Below are positions 17,207 through 26,711 of a DNA stretch of 64,000 bases, piece by piece. The notes under the pieces were generated by a model. That model did not search any database. It was not told the origin of the DNA and was given only the letters and a program-made list of their open reading frames with translations. The position numbers and the translations under genes were made by a program. The stretch comes from Verrucomicrobiales bacterium (GTDB lineage: Bacteria > Verrucomicrobiota > Verrucomicrobiia > Verrucomicrobiales > DEV007), in the NCBI GenBank assembly GCA_002698785.1, contig PAAG01000046.1, positions 1 through 64,000 on the forward strand. Direction: 5' to 3'. Within the stretch, counting starts at the first letter, position 1, and each line of letters opens with the position of its first letter.

Positions 17207-18700
17207 TTCGACCAGCTCTCCCGTCGCTTTTATTGTTGGCATTTGGGCTTCTACTGACTCCAGATAGGCCGCCAGCTCCTTGGCGAGGGCGTCGCGTTTC
17301 TCGGGATTCGAATCAGCGAGGTTTTCTGTCTCGCCGAGGTCCTCTTCGAGATTGAAAAGTTCATAGCGAGGCACTCGTTCGGGATTGTGATAGTAGATCA
17401 GCTTCCACCCATTTTTGAGTATTGTGCTGGAGGGACCGATTCCGGGCCCTCTTCCTCCCCAGTTGTTGGGGACATGCCAGAAGAGAGGACGCCCTGATGA
17501 TGCTGAAGGACTCCCCTTCAGCAAGGGAACAATGCTCCTGCCATCGGCTTCAATAACGGAATCTCCGAGCCCTGCCATTTCAAGAATAGAAGGAAAAAAG
17601 TCCTCAATAATTACCGGGTTTTCACTCACTCCTCCTGCTTCCGCAAAGCCCGGCCATTTCACAATCATTGGCACGCGAACTCCTCCCTCATGTGCCGATC
17701 CCTTCCCACTCGAAAGCGGTCGGTTGTGCGTATGCGGTTCTCCCCCTCGACCGTGCGCACTGAGCCCTCCATTGTCGCTCATAAACATGACGATCGTATT
17801 TTCGCTAAGCTTGTTCTCATCCAGGTAGTCCAGGATATCCCCCAGGCTCTTGTCCATGCCTTCGACCATCGCGGCATACATCGCTTCCTTTTCATCCAGT
17901 CCCATCGCCTTGTATCGCTCGATAAACCGACTGTCTTCGGCGAACGGCACATGGACTGCATAGTGCGACATGTACAGGAAAAAGGGCTTCTCCTCTTTCA
18001 CAGCTTTATCTACCGAAGCGAGACCTTCCCGAGTGAGGGCTTCTGTCAGGAAAATGTCTTTCCCGTGGTATTTCTCCAATCCAGGAACATCCCAGATTTC
18101 ATCCCCATCTCGCCAGATCGCGGAAAAGTTCTGCGTTCCGAGGAAACTTCCGGGCCCTCCCGCCGCATGCCCGGCGATGTTGACAGAGAACCCGATGTTC
18201 AGCGGATCTTCTCCTGGCGTGCCCACTGCTCCGAAGTGTGCCTTCCCGACATGGATTGTCTCGTAACCAACCACTTTCAAATAATCCGGGAGCGCTCTCG
18301 CGTGAAAGGTTCTCTCTATCCGCGGGTCGGGCGACAATCCGTTCACATTCCACTCGGGAAAATCCAAGACTGGATGCTTCCTGTCGTTGCTCGCGTTCTT
18401 CCGCAGAGTCCAGTTCGTAACTCGATGACGTGCGGCGTTCATTCCCGTCATCAACGAAATGCGAGTCGGTGAACAAATGGAACAGGCATAGGCGTTCGTA
18501 AACTTCACACCGTCTTCGGCGAGTCGCTCCATATTCGGAGTGCGGTATCGTTTATTGAAAGGAGTCACCTCATCCGAAAACGGCACTGACGTATCCTGCC
18601 AGCCCATATCATCGACCAGAAACAGCACGATATTTGGTTTCTCCTCTGCCGCAGAGGAGGCGAGGAGAAAAAGACAACTAAACAGCCCTACGAACCTCAT
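17195..18700 (-). CDS. Secreted sulfatase (formylglycine type)
   Basis: 501 residues with a signal peptide (MRFVGLFSCLFLLASSAA). The alkaline-phosphatase-superfamily metal site is VDDMGWQD near residue 30. The formylglycine motif is CSPTRISLMTG near residue 75 (CxPxR, cysteine type, so it needs a formylglycine-generating enzyme). Later ligands are in GKAHFG and MFMSDNGG. The C-terminal subdomain ends with YELFNLEEDLGETENLA, usual for arylsulfatase A-like enzymes. Probably cleaves sulfate from a marine polysaccharide. Its start overlaps the stop of the upstream sulfatase by 4 bp (ATGA). Confidence 0.93.
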   Translation of the reverse strand: MRFVGLFSCLFLLASSAAEEKPNIVLFLVDDMGWQDTSVPFSDEVTPFNKRYRTPNMERLAEDGVKFTNAYACSICSPTRISLMTGMNAARHRVTNWTLRKNASNDRKHPVLDFPEWNVNGLSPDPRIERTFHARALPDYLKVVGYETIHVGKAHFGAVGTPGEDPLNIGFSVNIAGHAAGGPGSFLGTQNFSAIWRDGDEIWDVPGLEKYHGKDIFLTEALTREGLASVDKAVKEEKPFFLYMSHYAVHVPFAEDSRFIERYKAMGLDEKEAMYAAMVEGMDKSLGDILDYLDENKLSENTIVMFMSDNGGLSAHGRGGEPHTHNRPLSSGKGSAHEGGVRVPMIVKWPGFAEAGGVSENPVIIEDFFPSILEMAGLGDSVIEADGRSIVPLLKGSPSASSGRPLFWHVPNNWGGRGPGIGPSSTILKNGWKLIYYHNPERVPRYELFNLEEDLGETENLADSNPEKRDALAKELAAYLESVEAQMPTIKATGELVELPR

Positions 18701-20268
18701 TCTCCCTTCTCCAATCGTGGTGCGGAATGTCCTTGCTCACGAATCTTGGCAAGGAGAGCCTTCAACTCCTCTACCTTCTCTGGTTTCTCGGAAGCAAGAT
18801 TTTGTCGCTGTCCAATGTCTTCGCTGAGATTGTAGAGTTCCACTGGACCTTTGTCGTCGGCGGGATAGCCGTGCATTTCTTCCCACTTCTTGTCGAGACG
18901 AGAATGGTAACCATTCTTGCCATCGATCAGCACCCAGTCCCCACTACGCATCGCCCAACGGTCTTCGAAGGTGTTGTGAATGTGGTAGGATCGCACTTTG
19001 TCACTCTCCCCTGTCAGAATCGGCATTAGGTCGTAGGAATCTTCTGCAGCATCATTAGGCAATTCGAAATCGAGAGCCCCTGCGATCGTTGCCATGATAT
19101 CGATCTGAGAAACCAGCGCGTCGCTCACCGCTCCCTCTTCAGTCACTCCCGGCCAGGAAATGATATACGGCACATGATGTCCGCCTTCGTAAATATCCCG
19201 CTTCAAACCCCGTAGTGGATGCGGTGACCAATGGCCGTATTTCTCATCCCTCGCGTAAGCATAATGCTCTGGCCCATTGTCCGCTGAGAAAATCACCACC
19301 GTGTCCCCTGACAAACCACTCTCTTCCAGTGCAGCGAGGATGCGTCCGCAGGCATCATCGGTTTCGACTACGAAGTCCCCGTATGGGCCTGCTTCGGACG
19401 TTCCATCGAACTCATCGTTAGGAATGATGGGTGCGTGAGGCGAAGGAAAAGCGAAATAGAGGAAGAAAGGCTCCTCTTCCCCTTTCCGGCTCTTAATATA
19501 CTCCACCGCCTTGGCCGTTGTTGTTGGGATGTTTTGATAGGGATCCCAATCAGAGATCATTGGACCGGGTCGGCATTCCCAGTTTCCTTCTTTGATGGGC
19601 TTCCACTTTCCCGTATCCATCATCGTGTCCGGAGCACGAACGACCTTGTCGTCTTCGATCCAGCAGTATGGAGGGAAATTGATCACCGTGTCTCCAAAGT
19701 AGTGGTCAAAGCCGTGTGCCAACGGCCCGTCTGGAATCGACTTGCTCCAATCAAACGCTTCGAAACTCCATGACATGTTCCTACCTACCTGTTCCCCGAC
19801 AGCATCCGGATCCCGGATCGCTGCCCAGTCCCAGCCGAGGTGCCACTTCCCTATGGCATTTGTCGCGTAGCCCTTTTCCTTCATCATTTCAGGCAATGTC
19901 AGGCGTTCCGGAGCAAATACCGATTCGCCAAACGCATTTACGATTCCGTGGAAATCACGCCAGTGATGTCTCCCGGTCAATAGCGCGTAGCGGCTGGGAG
20001 TGCATATCCCGGAAGAGGAATGCCCATCCGTAAACCGCATCCCACGAGCGGCCAGCTTATCCAGATTAGGCGTTGGGATTTTTGATTCGGGATTGTAGCA
20101 ACCAAGGTCGCCGAACCCGAGATCGTCCGCATAGAGGATCAGCACATTCGGCTTTTTCGAATCTGGACTCGAGAAAACATCACCCGCTCCGATAGCAAAA
20201 ATGGAGAGGAACGAAAGAGCGAGACCGCGAGAGATTGTAAAATGCAACATGGGGTTTGTATTCTGCAA
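18697..20268 (-). CDS. Secreted arylsulfatase A-like sulfatase
   Basis: 523 residues; signal peptide LHFTISRGLALSFLSIFAIG (the ATG at 20250 is an alternative start six codons in). Metal-binding YADDLGFGDLG, formylglycine motif CTPSRYALLTGRHHWR (about residue 86), GKWHLGWDW with the catalytic Lys-His, HAPIIPNDEFDG, and IFSADNGPEHYA with the later Asp-Asn ligands. The closing ELYNLSEDIGQRQNLA is a typical arylsulfatase end. First gene of a two-sulfatase operon; the two proteins differ in sequence outside the motifs, so they probably act on different sulfate positions of one polymer. Confidence 0.93.
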   Translation of the reverse strand: MQNTNPMLHFTISRGLALSFLSIFAIGAGDVFSSPDSKKPNVLILYADDLGFGDLGCYNPESKIPTPNLDKLAARGMRFTDGHSSSGICTPSRYALLTGRHHWRDFHGIVNAFGESVFAPERLTLPEMMKEKGYATNAIGKWHLGWDWAAIRDPDAVGEQVGRNMSWSFEAFDWSKSIPDGPLAHGFDHYFGDTVINFPPYCWIEDDKVVRAPDTMMDTGKWKPIKEGNWECRPGPMISDWDPYQNIPTTTAKAVEYIKSRKGEEEPFFLYFAFPSPHAPIIPNDEFDGTSEAGPYGDFVVETDDACGRILAALEESGLSGDTVVIFSADNGPEHYAYARDEKYGHWSPHPLRGLKRDIYEGGHHVPYIISWPGVTEEGAVSDALVSQIDIMATIAGALDFELPNDAAEDSYDLMPILTGESDKVRSYHIHNTFEDRWAMRSGDWVLIDGKNGYHSRLDKKWEEMHGYPADDKGPVELYNLSEDIGQRQNLASEKPEKVEELKALLAKIREQGHSAPRLEKGE

Positions 20269-20509
20269 GGTAGGTAGAAATTAACGCTAGCTGCTTCTCG
20301 AAAAATTCCCAGTCACGCAATTGCCCGAATGCAGCAGAGACAAGCCCCAGGCCCCATTATGCCTCCTTTTTGATTATTGTTTTTACAATTATTATCATTT
20401 TTATATTGCGTGGCACAATATATGCGTGATGGTGCAACTGCCGTCTGACCCGGATTTATTCGAGTTAGGCGGCTTCCTCAATTTTTCCTCAAACTTTTTT
20501 CCTCCTCCA

Positions 20510-23500
20510 ATGAAAGTGGCCAGACGCCCCTTATACGGGTTCGTCGTGCCTGGTTGCATCCTAATCTTACTCATTTTGGGTAAAATTGGGATGCAACAGG
20601 CGGGACCTGTATCTCCTCCTACATCCTCAAAACCGAAAGTCGCAGAGCAGATCGAGCTCACGACCAACGATCAATCGTCAGATTCCAATCGCAACGCCGA
20701 GTCACCTCAGGGCGTTGCTGCCGAGAACAATGTTGCCATGCTAGAGGCGACTGTTCTTCCATTAATCTCTCAAGCGACTACACCTCGCGCTCACTACAGC
20801 GCTATCCTCGAAGCAGAAACGGAAGGTTCTATCCCCTTCCCCTCTTTCGAGGCACTCACCGGAGTCGTATCCATGTCCCACCAGCATCCTGACGGGACTC
20901 TCGTAAAGACGTTCGACTTCCCCGATTTCCCCGGCACCACAGGCTATCTCGAGAAAAGCCCACAGGGAATCATTACAGGCCACATCGTGACAAAAGGACA
21001 ACGTGAAGCAATCCAGTTTTCCTCTCCAGATGCGATCAGCGACGTTAAAACCGAAAAGCTGCCGATCGATCATCTCATGTGCGCTCGCATCGATCCCAAA
21101 CAGATTCTCGGAGGACTCGCAATGGCCATTGAAGAAGCACCCGAGTCAGAGCAACAGCCCGCTGAAGCAGCATCCAGCTCGATTCCCCTTTTGGAAAGCA
21201 ACCCCGATGCAACCAATGTCATCTACCTCGACTTCGATGGAGAAACCGTCTCAGGATCTTCCTGGAATCAATACAATGATGGTAAGCCGATTGTGGCCGA
21301 GCCATTTGGCAATACCAGCCTCATTCCGGCTATCTGGGAAATCGTGGTTCAGGACTACAACATCTTCGACGTAAACGTCACCACCGACCGAAGCGTTTTT
21401 GACAACACCCCTACGAGCCAGCGCTGTATGGCGATCTTTACCCCATCCAAATCCTGGTATGGAAACTCCGGCGGCGTTGCCTACACCAGTTCCTTCGGCA
21501 GCAGCTCGAACTACATGTGCTGGGTTTTCAATACAGACCGTGACGGCGCTTCTCAAGCAGCCACCCACGAGGTCGGCCACCAGATGGGACTCAACCACGA
21601 TGGAGACAACAACTCCGCCTATTACAGTGGGCACACCCACAGCTCGGGAACCAGCTGGGCACCGATCATGGGCCTCGGATACAACCGCAACATGGTCCAG
21701 TTTTCGAAAGGCGAATACAAAAATGCGAATGAAAAGCAAGACGACCTCGCCGTCATCGCCCGCGATCTCTCCTACCGTGCCGACGATTTCTCCAGCACAG
21801 TCGCCAACTCAGTTACTCATGAGACCAGCGAGACAGGAACAACTGACATCATCGGCATGATCGGACGCTCCAACGACGTCGACATCTTTCGTTTCCCGAC
21901 TTCGAAAACGGGAACATTTCGTTTTCAGGTGGAAAGAACTTCATCATACAGCAATCTCGACCTCTCCCTCACACTAGCCGATCAGAATGGTCAGTATGTA
22001 GCGGGCTCTGCTCCCACGAACTCATTCAATGCCTCACTCACCGCGTCCAACCTTCCTCCGGGAGAATACTTTCTTTACGTGACCAATAGTGGGCTTGGAA
22101 CTGCTGACACTGGTTACACGACCTACGGCAGCACAGGCGAATATCACCTCACCGGAACGCACCCGACAGCAGGCGAAGCCACTACACCTACAGGACTCAC
22201 CGCTACCGACGGCACCTCCACTGAGCACGTGAAAGTGACGTGGAATGCTTCCGCAAACGCAGTCGGATACGAACTTTACCGCGCCGCTTACAATTCGACA
22301 CTCTCCGCATCCAAGATCGCAGACCTGACAGGAACCGAATACCTCGATACTTCCGCATCAGCGAACCGCACCTACTACTTCTTCGTCAGGTCCTACAACT
22401 TCCTTGGCGAATCCGACCTCTCTGGCAGCGAATCTGGCTTTCGTGTCAGTCCTGCTGAGGCCCCTGATTCCCTCTCTGCCTCAGACGGACAAAGTTCGCT
22501 CTACACCAACATCAACTGGTCTTCCGGAGCCTACGCCGCCGGTTACTATGTCTACCGAAACACCATCCAGTCGACCAGCGGTGCCACCCTTCTCGGCTAC
22601 ATCGACGGAGATACCACGTACCGTGACGACTCTGCCTTCGCCAACTTCACCTACTACTACTTTGTCCAGGCCGTGAACGATGCCTCAACCGCCGACTACA
22701 GCCCCATCGACAGCGGCTTCAGAAAAGCGGGCCTCTCTACCCCGACCGGCGTGACCGCCAGCCAGGGAACGATAGAGGGAACCGTCGCTCTCCAGTGGAA
22801 CAGTGTCTCCGGAGCTGGCCACTATTCCATTTACCGTGGAACCTCCGCGAACATCCACTCGGCCCTCGAGATTGCCGAGACGATGACAAACTCCTACTTC
22901 GATGATTCGGCCGCGTTCAATACTGCTTACTACTACTTCATCGTAGCAGAAGGCAGCTCTGGCGATTCCAGCCCCTCCAATGGAGTCATCGGTATGGCAG
23001 GCTCCCGCACCCCTGGAGACGACGCATACGAGGCCAACGATCGCATCGGTGCAGCCTATTCCCTTTCCGAAGTAGAAGGATGGTGGCTCAGTAATTTCCG
23101 TGGGCAGGGCATCCTCGCCGATCCCGACTGGTTCTCTATTCCCGCTCCTGCCGAGGCTGGTCGGGTCGACATCCTCCTTGAGGTAACTGGTGGCTCCAGC
23201 GAAATCGACCTCACGATTCACGATCAATCCGGTGCGGAAATAACCACCGTCAGCACATCTGGCGGAATTCTCCCCTACCAGTTTCACTATCCAACTGCCG
23301 GAGAAACCTACTTCCTCCACCTCTCATCCCAGGATGGTTCAAAGCTTCGATACAATCTGCTCTGGCGCTTTATTGGAGAAAATGAAGAAGGCGGTCGAAT
23401 CGACCTCACGATTGGTGATACGTTGACTCGACAGTTCGGAACCTTTCTCCAGGACCCCTATGGCCGCCGCCAGAAGCTCCGCGAAAAAGTGAAGCGTCCG

Positions 23501-23848
23501 AAGAAAATACGCGCCTTCTCAATCAGCCGAAATGAAGGGACCGAGAAATCTAATGTGAGATCCTACGGAACCGGTGGAAACCGCTTCTTCAAGGTTCGTT
23601 ACTTCAATACCCATGCGGGAGCGAAGTCAAACGTCACTGCCGCGATGAAAAGCTCGCGCTCAGGCAACGCACTCTCCCCCTTCCAATCCGCACTTCTCGA
23701 AGTAAAAATCAAACCCAAACGCCGCGCCCTCACCAGGAAGCGTAAATTCATTCCTCAAATGTCTTCGCACATCCCTGGTGTATCCAACTCCAGCGATACC
23801 GCGACCATCTTCATTAAGGCGAAAGGTAAGAGAAAGCGCCGCAGATAA
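20510..23848 (+). CDS. Secreted metzincin metalloprotease with PPC and Fn3 domains
   Basis: 1112 residues from the ATG at 20510, which starts a signal anchor (RPLYGFVVPGCILILLILGK). After a linker and a prodomain-like region comes the protease domain with HEVGHQMGLNHDG near residue 353, the HExxHxxGxxHD zinc site of metzincins; the Met-turn could be IMGLGYN. A PPC-like domain follows (about 440-555, DIFRFPTSKTGTFRFQ), then three Fn3-type repeats with Tyr-rich strands (GYELYRAAYN, GYYVYRN, HYSIYRGTS), another PPC-like domain (about 840-960), and a Lys/Arg-rich end. The 240 bp upstream are A+T-rich and hold no other gene. Likely an extracellular or cell-attached protease. Confidence 0.88.
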   Translation: MKVARRPLYGFVVPGCILILLILGKIGMQQAGPVSPPTSSKPKVAEQIELTTNDQSSDSNRNAESPQGVAAENNVAMLEATVLPLISQATTPRAHYSAILEAETEGSIPFPSFEALTGVVSMSHQHPDGTLVKTFDFPDFPGTTGYLEKSPQGIITGHIVTKGQREAIQFSSPDAISDVKTEKLPIDHLMCARIDPKQILGGLAMAIEEAPESEQQPAEAASSSIPLLESNPDATNVIYLDFDGETVSGSSWNQYNDGKPIVAEPFGNTSLIPAIWEIVVQDYNIFDVNVTTDRSVFDNTPTSQRCMAIFTPSKSWYGNSGGVAYTSSFGSSSNYMCWVFNTDRDGASQAATHEVGHQMGLNHDGDNNSAYYSGHTHSSGTSWAPIMGLGYNRNMVQFSKGEYKNANEKQDDLAVIARDLSYRADDFSSTVANSVTHETSETGTTDIIGMIGRSNDVDIFRFPTSKTGTFRFQVERTSSYSNLDLSLTLADQNGQYVAGSAPTNSFNASLTASNLPPGEYFLYVTNSGLGTADTGYTTYGSTGEYHLTGTHPTAGEATTPTGLTATDGTSTEHVKVTWNASANAVGYELYRAAYNSTLSASKIADLTGTEYLDTSASANRTYYFFVRSYNFLGESDLSGSESGFRVSPAEAPDSLSASDGQSSLYTNINWSSGAYAAGYYVYRNTIQSTSGATLLGYIDGDTTYRDDSAFANFTYYYFVQAVNDASTADYSPIDSGFRKAGLSTPTGVTASQGTIEGTVALQWNSVSGAGHYSIYRGTSANIHSALEIAETMTNSYFDDSAAFNTAYYYFIVAEGSSGDSSPSNGVIGMAGSRTPGDDAYEANDRIGAAYSLSEVEGWWLSNFRGQGILADPDWFSIPAPAEAGRVDILLEVTGGSSEIDLTIHDQSGAEITTVSTSGGILPYQFHYPTAGETYFLHLSSQDGSKLRYNLLWRFIGENEEGGRIDLTIGDTLTRQFGTFLQDPYGRRQKLREKVKRPKKIRAFSISRNEGTEKSNVRSYGTGGNRFFKVRYFNTHAGAKSNVTAAMKSSRSGNALSPFQSALLEVKIKPKRRALTRKRKFIPQMSSHIPGVSNSSDTATIFIKAKGKRKRRR

Positions 23849-23918
23849 GGGACGACCACCTTGCTTTCCCCTCGTTCGCTAGTAGAATGGCATCTCTCAT
23901 TCAACCAAGGAGGACGCC

Positions 23919-24159
23919 ATGAAAGATCCAGAGAAACTCCAGGACCTCCCCTTTTTTCGAACGCTCCAGCAAGCGTAAACGGGGATTCCCATCCGAAACA
24001 GCAGTCAAACGCGGTGTTAGAATCGTCCACGGCACAAAACTGCTCACCGAGAAACTAGGTCGAAACGACCTGTGCCCCTGCAACTCAGGCAGACGCTTTA
24101 AGAAGTGTTGTCTCAAATTCGGTCGTTATGACGGCTCACCTCGCGACGACTACTTTTAG
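23919..24159 (+). pseudogene. SEC-C motif small protein, interrupted by +1 frameshift
   Basis: A near-perfect ribosome-binding site (AAGGAGG, 23907-23913) precedes an ATG at 23919. That frame reads [19 protein letters not shown] and stops. Shifting one base at the C4T6 run (23948-23957) lets the frame continue as [13 protein letters not shown] and on to [19 protein letters not shown], a clear SEC-C zinc-binding motif, ending at a TAG at 24157-24159. The joined protein would be about 79 residues, basic, with the zinc motif near the end as in SEC-C proteins. The break may be an assembly error in a homopolymer, a real mutation, or programmed slippage; the sequence cannot tell. SEC-C motifs bind zinc and often occur in SecA or nucleic-acid/protein-quality proteins. 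Confidence 0.7.
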
Positions 24160-24243
24160 GGACCCCGAGTGATCTCTCGTCCGTCAACCCGTCAAGCCTT
24201 CCCCCTTGACCCGGGACTCGACTTTTGAGACTCTCGCACAGCC

Positions 24244-25920
24244 ATGTCGTCCCCCACTGACAAAGAACTCACCGAGCGCTGGAAAAACGAACCCGCTCCC
24301 CTTCTTCCGCTGCTCCACGCCTTTCACAATCGCGACGGCTACATCAGTGACGACGCCATCCGCGCCGTCTCCGAAGGCTTGAAAATCCCCCTCGCCGAGC
24401 TCTACGGCACCGTTACCTTCTACCACCACTTCGCCCGCGACCCCCAGGGCAAAGAAAAGCCACGCGTCTGCACCGGCAACGTCTGCTGCCTCAATGGCGG
24501 CAACGAGCTTTACGAATCCCTCAAGCCCGAAGGCGCCACCGAGATGCCCTGCGCCGGACGCTGCGACGACATGGTGCCCGTCATCAAAGGCGACAAAGTC
24601 TACGTCGGCAAAACCAAAGAAACCCTCGAGCATCGCGCTACACCGGTTCCCGCGCCCAATCCCGGCGGCACCACCGAGTGCGTCTTTGCCCATATCCGTG
24701 ACGACGCCCGCGCCACCCTCGACGGCTATCGCGCCACCGGAGGCTACACCGCCCTCACAAAAGCCCTCGGCGAAATGAAACCCGAGGACGTCGTCCAGAC
24801 CGTCACCGATTCCAAGCTCGCCGGACGCGGCGGCGCCGGATTCCCCACCGGCATCAAATGGAAAGCCGTCGCCGAAGCCCCCGGCGATCCCAAGGCCATC
24901 GTCTGCAACGCCGACGAAGGCGAGCCCGGCTGCTTCAAGGACCGCACCCTCATGGACCGCGATCCCTTCGCCATCATCGAGGGCATGACTCTCGCCTCCT
25001 TCGCTACCGGAGCCCCCCTCGGCTTCATCTACCTCCGCTACGAATACCCCGAGACCGAAGCCATCCTCGAGAACGCCATCCAGGATGCCCGCGCCAACAA
25101 TCTCCTCGGCGAAAACATTCTCGGCTCCGGCCACACCTTTCACCTCTACGTCCGGCGCGGAGCCGGTGCCTACATCTGCGGAGAGGAAGGCTCCCTCCTC
25201 AACAGCCTCGAGGGCAAGCATCCCTTCCCCCGCAACAAGCCGCCCTTTCCCGTCACCCACGGCTTCAACGACAAGCCCACCGTCGTCAACAACGTCGAGA
25301 CCCTCGCCTCCGTTCCCCCCATCGTCGCCAACGGCGCCGAATGGTACCAGGGCCTCGGCATGGGCGAGCACGCCGGGACGAAAGTGATTTCCCTCTCCGG
25401 TGACGTCCAGCGTCCCGGCAACTACGAGATACCCATCGGCCTCCCCTTACAAACCCTACTCAACGAATGGGCCGAAGGCCCGAAAGAGGGTCGCACCTTC
25501 CAGGCCGTCACCATGGCAGGTTTGTCAGGAGGCTTCCTCGCCGGCGACGACCTCCACATCACCCTCGACGACGCCTGCATTAAACCACGCGGATCCTTCC
25601 TCGGCGCCGGAGGCATCATCGTCTTCGACGATTCCCGAGACATGGTCAAAGCCGCCCACGACGCAATGGCCTTCTACGCCCACGAAAGCTGCGGCAAGTG
25701 CTTCCCCTGCCGCATCGGCACCCAAAGAATGACCGAGCGCCTCAACGGAGCCGCGCCAGAGCTAACGAAGGAAGAATGGCTCGCCGAAATGCAAGACATC
25801 GGCAGCACCATGAAGTCGACCAGTGCCTGTGGACTCGGAATGGCGGCGCCGTTCGTGACCGAGTCGTTGATGAAGTACTTTCCAGAGCAGGTGGAGAGTT
25901 ATGTTGGTGACAAAGCGTAG
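24244..25920 (+). CDS. NuoE-NuoF fusion, NAD(H)-dependent formate dehydrogenase beta type
   Basis: 558 residues. Residues 1-about 130 are a NuoE-like thioredoxin-fold domain with the [2Fe-2S] ligands CTGNVC and CAGRC. The rest is NuoF-like: NADH/FMN site GRGGAGFPTGIKW (about 197), CNADEGEPGCFKDR, GAGAYICGEEGSLLNSLEG, an SLBB part, and the [4Fe-4S] site ESCGKCFPCRIG with a later Cys in SACGLGM. Such fusions are the FMN-bearing diaphorase subunit of cytoplasmic formate dehydrogenases (FdsB) and of some hydrogenases. No hydrogenase is present but a formate dehydrogenase alpha gene lies 16 kb downstream, the likeliest partner. Third codon positions are strongly biased to C, unlike all neighbours, until about the last 60 bases. 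Confidence 0.9.
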   Translation: MSSPTDKELTERWKNEPAPLLPLLHAFHNRDGYISDDAIRAVSEGLKIPLAELYGTVTFYHHFARDPQGKEKPRVCTGNVCCLNGGNELYESLKPEGATEMPCAGRCDDMVPVIKGDKVYVGKTKETLEHRATPVPAPNPGGTTECVFAHIRDDARATLDGYRATGGYTALTKALGEMKPEDVVQTVTDSKLAGRGGAGFPTGIKWKAVAEAPGDPKAIVCNADEGEPGCFKDRTLMDRDPFAIIEGMTLASFATGAPLGFIYLRYEYPETEAILENAIQDARANNLLGENILGSGHTFHLYVRRGAGAYICGEEGSLLNSLEGKHPFPRNKPPFPVTHGFNDKPTVVNNVETLASVPPIVANGAEWYQGLGMGEHAGTKVISLSGDVQRPGNYEIPIGLPLQTLLNEWAEGPKEGRTFQAVTMAGLSGGFLAGDDLHITLDDACIKPRGSFLGAGGIIVFDDSRDMVKAAHDAMAFYAHESCGKCFPCRIGTQRMTERLNGAAPELTKEEWLAEMQDIGSTMKSTSACGLGMAAPFVTESLMKYFPEQVESYVGDKA

Positions 25921-25921
25921 C

Positions 25922-25939
25922 GAAGGTCGTAAGACCTTC
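25922..25939. repeat. Hairpin GAAGGTC-GTAA-GACCTTC
   Basis: A perfect 7-bp inverted repeat with a GTAA loop, immediately after the stop of the NuoE-F fusion. No T tract follows, so it is a 3' mRNA-stabilising hairpin or a REP-type element rather than a standard terminator. Confidence 0.6.
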
Positions 25940-25966
25940 AGCCAACGGTAGACAACATCGACCCAG

Positions 25967-26076
25967 ACACCTTGATCTGTCGGGGATTCCCACTTTTGTG
26001 AGAGAAAACTCCCCAACTGAAATCAAAAATGAATGTCGATACCCAGTTCACATAATGCTACCGTTCTACCAAAAAA
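25967..26076 (+). promoter_or_regulatory. Duplicated promoter-leader, copy A
   Basis: About 110 bp that align by eye with 27710-27821 right up to the start codon. Shared blocks include CACC(C)TTGA, CTTTTGTG, ACTGAAATC, ATGAAT, TCGATA and CTAC(C/T)GTTCT followed by CCAAAAAA just before ATG. In this copy the central palindrome is imperfect (GAATGTCGATACCC, 26031-26044) and CATAAT (26051-26056) is a possible -10. Confidence 0.6.
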
Positions 26077-26697
26077 ATGGAAGACACTCCATCAATCGAA
26101 GATCCGCCATTCGTTTTTTTTCCTGGATTCGAAGCATTTTATCTTGTCAGCCTTCACTTCAACACCGATTCAGCACTCAGGTCTACAGAAAACCTCTCCA
26201 AATGGATCTCTCGATATGGAGAGGGTGATGATAGTTTCCCTCCACAATTCGCATTGAATGATGCGCAGAACATCTTGAATCAGGGGGCTGCGATCTCCCG
26301 CTTTTTCTGGCCGACCGGCAAGAAATACCAAGAGCGAGGCGAAAGACTCCGAGAAGCATTTCAGATCTCCGATGATAGCGCGCTTAAAGACCGAAAGCTG
26401 CGGAATATGGTCGAACATTATGATGAATATCTGGACGACTATTTGCGGAACAATTTCGCGGGGCAATATGTTCCCGATTATTTCGGACCTTCGCCACCAG
26501 ATGACCGAGGACCGCTAAAATTATTCAGAGCTTACTTCGTCGACAATGGACACTTCGAGATTTTTGGAGAGAGCTACGAAGTCGCACCACTCGTCGAATC
26601 GATCATCGACCTTCATAGTCAGTTGGAGACTTGCTTGGAGGACGGTTCCAGGTTTCCCAAACCTCAAGCCCCAAATGGCGAGAGCGAGCCGACGTAA
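26077..26697 (+). CDS. Hypothetical protein of the accessory region
   Basis: 206 residues, acidic, no signal peptide or membrane segment. The first third has a beta-like start (PPFVFFPGFEAFYLVSLHFN); the middle is helical with GAAISRFFWPTGKKYQERGERL, then YDEYLDDYLRN and VPDYFGPSPPDDRGP; the last part has strands YFVDNGHFEIFGESYEVAPL. I recognise no family. The gene follows copy A of the shared leader, whose last bases are a CCAAAAAA tract at the start codon, and no Shine-Dalgarno is visible. It has lower GC than the preceding gene, consistent with an acquired region. Confidence 0.6.
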   Translation: MEDTPSIEDPPFVFFPGFEAFYLVSLHFNTDSALRSTENLSKWISRYGEGDDSFPPQFALNDAQNILNQGAAISRFFWPTGKKYQERGERLREAFQISDDSALKDRKLRNMVEHYDEYLDDYLRNNFAGQYVPDYFGPSPPDDRGPLKLFRAYFVDNGHFEIFGESYEVAPLVESIIDLHSQLETCLEDGSRFPKPQAPNGESEPT

Positions 26698-26711
26698 ATG
26701 TGGTAGACAGG

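Noticed and set aside
17690-18472. A 260-codon frame antisense to a sulfatase
   Set aside because: Lies wholly within a conserved enzyme gene and has no recognisable sequence.
24184-25371. A 395-codon open frame antisense to the NuoE-F fusion
   Set aside because: It is low-complexity (Gly, Ala, Val, Glu, Asp) and results from the C-rich third positions of the real gene.
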